From an uncultured Prevotellaceae bacterium (GTDB lineage Bacteria > Bacteroidota > Bacteroidia > Bacteroidales > Muribaculaceae), in contig ONGE01000008.1 in NCBI GenBank assembly GCA_900317325.1, positions 1 to 64,000 on the forward strand: a stretch of DNA of 64,000 bases, written 5' to 3'. Positions 61,955 through 64,000 of this stretch are shown here, piece after piece. Below the pieces are notes generated by a model, which saw only the letters and a program-made list of their open reading frames with translations, was not told the origin of the DNA and made no database searches. Both the position numbers and the translations under genes were made by a program. Within the stretch, counting starts at the first letter, position 1, and each line of letters begins with the position of its first letter.

Positions 61955-61962
61955 TAAATTTG
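61955..61962 (+). promoter_or_regulatory. -7 box for the GH20 gene
   Basis: TAAATTTG, 35 bp before the ATG at 61997, divergent from the promoter of the FGE-like gene. Confidence 0.5.
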
Positions 61963-61996
61963 CAACATACTAACAACCACAAACCGAGACCATAAA

Positions 61997-63658
61997 ATGA
62001 AAATGAAGCATCTTTTCACTTGTGTTATTGCAGTAATGATTGCCGTTACAGCAACGGCTCAACCAGGCAGGGCCGATTATCGTGTGGTGCCGCTGCCCTC
62101 AGAAATCAACGGCATCAAGGGCGCCGACTTCAAACTCACCGAGCGCTGCCTCATCAATTACCCGACAGGGAACCGCGACCTGGAGCGCAACGCGATCATG
62201 CTGAGCGAGTATATCGAGGAACTGACCGGAATGCATCTTTCGACCCGCCCCACCCTGGCATCGGCCGATCAACCCAGCAACATCTCCCTGCTGCTCGACC
62301 CCACAATCGCGGGCGATGAAGACTACAGCATCACCGTCACTCCCCGCAGCGCTGTCATCAGCGGCAAGACGGCGGCCGGTGTTTTCCACGGCATCCAAGT
62401 GCTGCGCCAATCACTGCCCACAGGCCCAACGGCGCTTGTCAACCTGCCTGCCGCCCAAGTGAAAGGCAGTCCGCGGTTCGGCTATCGTGGCATGCACCTG
62501 GACTGCTCGCGCCACTTCTTCGGCGTCGAGACCGTGAAGCGTTACCTCGACATCATGGCATTGCACGGCATGAACCGCCTTCACTGGCATCTGACCGATG
62601 ATCAAGGCTGGCGCGTGGAAATCAAAAAATATCCTCGCCTAACCGAGGTGGGCGGATGGCGCGAAGGCACTGTGCTGGGCCACAACTCACCCGTGTATGA
62701 CAACACCCGTTACGGAGGCTGGTACACCCAAGAGGAAATACGCGATATCGTCAATTATGCGGCCCAGCGTTATATCACCATCATTCCCGAGATTGATATG
62801 CCCGGCCACATGCAGGCCGCATTGGCAGCCTATCCCGAACTGGGATGTACCGGCGGTCCTTACAAGGTGTGGGGACAATGGGGCGTGTCGGACGACATCT
62901 TGTGCGTGGGCAAAGACGAGACACTGCAGTTTGTCAAGGACGTGCTCGATGAAGTGATGCAACTCTTCCCGGGTGAGTACATCCACATCGGCGGTGACGA
63001 AGCGCCCCGCGTGCGTTGGCAGGAATGCCCGCGTTGTCAGCAGCGCATCCACGAGGTAGGAATCGTTGCTGCGGGCAAGCAAAGCGCCGAAGCGCGTCTG
63101 CAGGGCTGGTTCACGACCAAGGTGCAGCAATACCTGGCCTCTCACGGCCGGCGCATCATCGGGTGGGATGAACTGCTGGGATGCGACGTGGATACCACAG
63201 CAACCATCATGTCGTGGACAGGCGCTGAGCCCGGTGCCCGTGGTGCCATGCTGGGCCACGATGTGATCATGACCCCCAACACACCCATGTATTTCGACCA
63301 CTATCAGACCCGCAGCTACTGGAACGAGCCGACCGCCTTCGGCGGATGCGCCACATTGAAGATGGTCTATGACTTCGAGCCCATCGCTACTGATCTCCCT
63401 GCCGAAAAGCGTCATCACATCCTGGGTGCTCAAGCCAACGTGTGGACCGAATACATCACCTGTGAACCGCAAATCCAGTATCAGATCCTGCCCCGCATGG
63501 CGGCTTTGGCCGAATTGCAATGGCTACAACCCGAGTTGAAAGATTACCAGGATTTCAAGGCCCGCTTGCCGCGATTGGTCAACCTTTACAGGCACTATGG
63601 CTGGACCTATCGCTCCAAGAGCCTCATTCTGGAAGATGAGGACAAACCCGAAAAATGA
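61997..63658 (+). CDS. Beta-N-acetylhexosaminidase (GH20)
   Basis: A 553-residue exported enzyme that removes terminal beta-linked GlcNAc or GalNAc from glycans. Signal peptide 1-21, GH20b helper domain (about 25-155), then the catalytic barrel with GMHLDCSRHFFGVETVKRYLD, LHWHLTDDQGWRVEI, and the catalytic pair Asp334-Glu335 in IHIGGDEAPRVRW. No lipobox or dockerin tail. Likely periplasmic use on host mucin glycans or peptidoglycan fragments. Next gene is another exported cell-wall or polysaccharide enzyme. Confidence 0.94.
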   Translation: MKMKHLFTCVIAVMIAVTATAQPGRADYRVVPLPSEINGIKGADFKLTERCLINYPTGNRDLERNAIMLSEYIEELTGMHLSTRPTLASADQPSNISLLLDPTIAGDEDYSITVTPRSAVISGKTAAGVFHGIQVLRQSLPTGPTALVNLPAAQVKGSPRFGYRGMHLDCSRHFFGVETVKRYLDIMALHGMNRLHWHLTDDQGWRVEIKKYPRLTEVGGWREGTVLGHNSPVYDNTRYGGWYTQEEIRDIVNYAAQRYITIIPEIDMPGHMQAALAAYPELGCTGGPYKVWGQWGVSDDILCVGKDETLQFVKDVLDEVMQLFPGEYIHIGGDEAPRVRWQECPRCQQRIHEVGIVAAGKQSAEARLQGWFTTKVQQYLASHGRRIIGWDELLGCDVDTTATIMSWTGAEPGARGAMLGHDVIMTPNTPMYFDHYQTRSYWNEPTAFGGCATLKMVYDFEPIATDLPAEKRHHILGAQANVWTEYITCEPQIQYQILPRMAALAELQWLQPELKDYQDFKARLPRLVNLYRHYGWTYRSKSLILEDEDKPEK

Positions 63659-63717
63659 CCCGCAATCAAGAATTGATTCATAACCATTATTGTCTAACTC
63701 TTAAAAATCAGTACAGG

Positions 63718-64000
63718 ATGAAAAAAAGATTATTACTACTGTTGATGGCGATTGGCGCCGTCGGCGCGGCACTTGCTGTCACTGCCGACGATGTGCGCAT
63801 CTACATCAATCCAGGCCATGGCAGCTGGGGGCCTAACGACCGCCCCATGGCCACAATCCCCTATCCTATGCTGCCCTCAACAGGCCGGCCCGACACGTGC
63901 GGCTTCTACGAGAGCAACACCAACCTGTGGAAAGGATTCGAGATGCGTGATGCATTGAAACGCATGGGTGTCAAGGACGAGAATATCACCATGTCAAGAA
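63718..64000 (+). CDS. Exported amidase/xanthan-lyase-like protein (partial, N-terminus)
   Basis: The frame runs off the right edge after 94 residues. A signal peptide (MKKRLLLLLMAIGAVGAALA) is followed by DDVRIYINPGHGSWGPNDRPM, the zinc-binding start of an N-acetylmuramoyl-L-alanine amidase-type fold as found in Bacteroidales proteins annotated as xanthan lyase, then FYESNTNLWKGFEMRDALKRMG with the expected Glu. Start at ATG 63718, 59 bp after the GH20 gene on the same strand, so the two may be cotranscribed. Confidence 0.7.
   Translation, partial: MKKRLLLLLMAIGAVGAALAVTADDVRIYINPGHGSWGPNDRPMATIPYPMLPSTGRPDTCGFYESNTNLWKGFEMRDALKRMGVKDENITMSR

Overview
The window is chromosomal DNA of a gut-type Bacteroidales bacterium, most likely Muribaculaceae or a Prevotella relative. 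Supporting signs are Bacteroidota promoters (TTTG, about 20 bp, then TAnnTTTG), a full-length SprA translocase of the type IX secretion system (T9SS), dockerin-like C-termini on secreted proteins, a BspA-type leucine-rich-repeat protein, a DUF4290/RimM operon, and a Rho factor with a long disordered insert. The exact genus cannot be fixed from the sequence alone.

Left edge (1-5130): the right end of a prophage. It holds the end of a tail (probably tape-measure) gene, two AT-rich cargo genes (a lipoprotein and a TlpA-like thioredoxin), a frameshifted tail gene and a tyrosine integrase, stopping at tRNA-Ser(CGA), the probable attachment site. Each cargo gene sits between repeats: the last 59 bp of the tail gene and a 27-bp right-hand flank both occur twice.

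Core metabolism (5200-15500): rpe and dedA; then the succinate-to-propionate module (methylmalonyl-CoA epimerase and the sodium-pumping decarboxylase subunits alpha, gamma-like, biotin carrier and beta). The alpha-subunit gene is broken by a frameshift. After it come two small exported proteins, smpB with a YIP1-like membrane protein, an A1S_2505-family protein and a nitroreductase-type lipoprotein.

Secretion block (15500-32300, all minus strand): two dockerin-tailed subtilisin-like proteases, ruvA, the 2507-residue sprA and an EpsG-type membrane protein appear to form one transcription unit. Upstream lies a small-membrane-protein/PstS-like/TPR operon.

Housekeeping and sugar block (32700-43000): DUF4290-rimM-ompA-like-proS, tsaB, threonine aldolase, a cytosolic GH13 amylase, a sugar-nucleotidyltransferase, galM and galK.

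Right part (43100-64000): DUF4252 lipoprotein, pgk, a secreted BspA-like protein, pta-ackA (acetate and ATP), pheS, nth, an outer-membrane barrel, rho-ruvX-def, a gene fusing a CCA-adding enzyme to an O6-alkylguanine-DNA alkyltransferase, a large exported formylglycine-generating-enzyme-like protein, a GH20 hexosaminidase, and the start of an amidase/xanthan-lyase-like exported protein.

The most striking signals not explained by genes are: eight intergenic arrays of strict 7-bp repeats whose units carry stop codons on both strands; two stand-alone promoter-terminator pairs that look like short RNA genes; the duplicated cargo cassette in the prophage; and the CCA-Ogt fusion.
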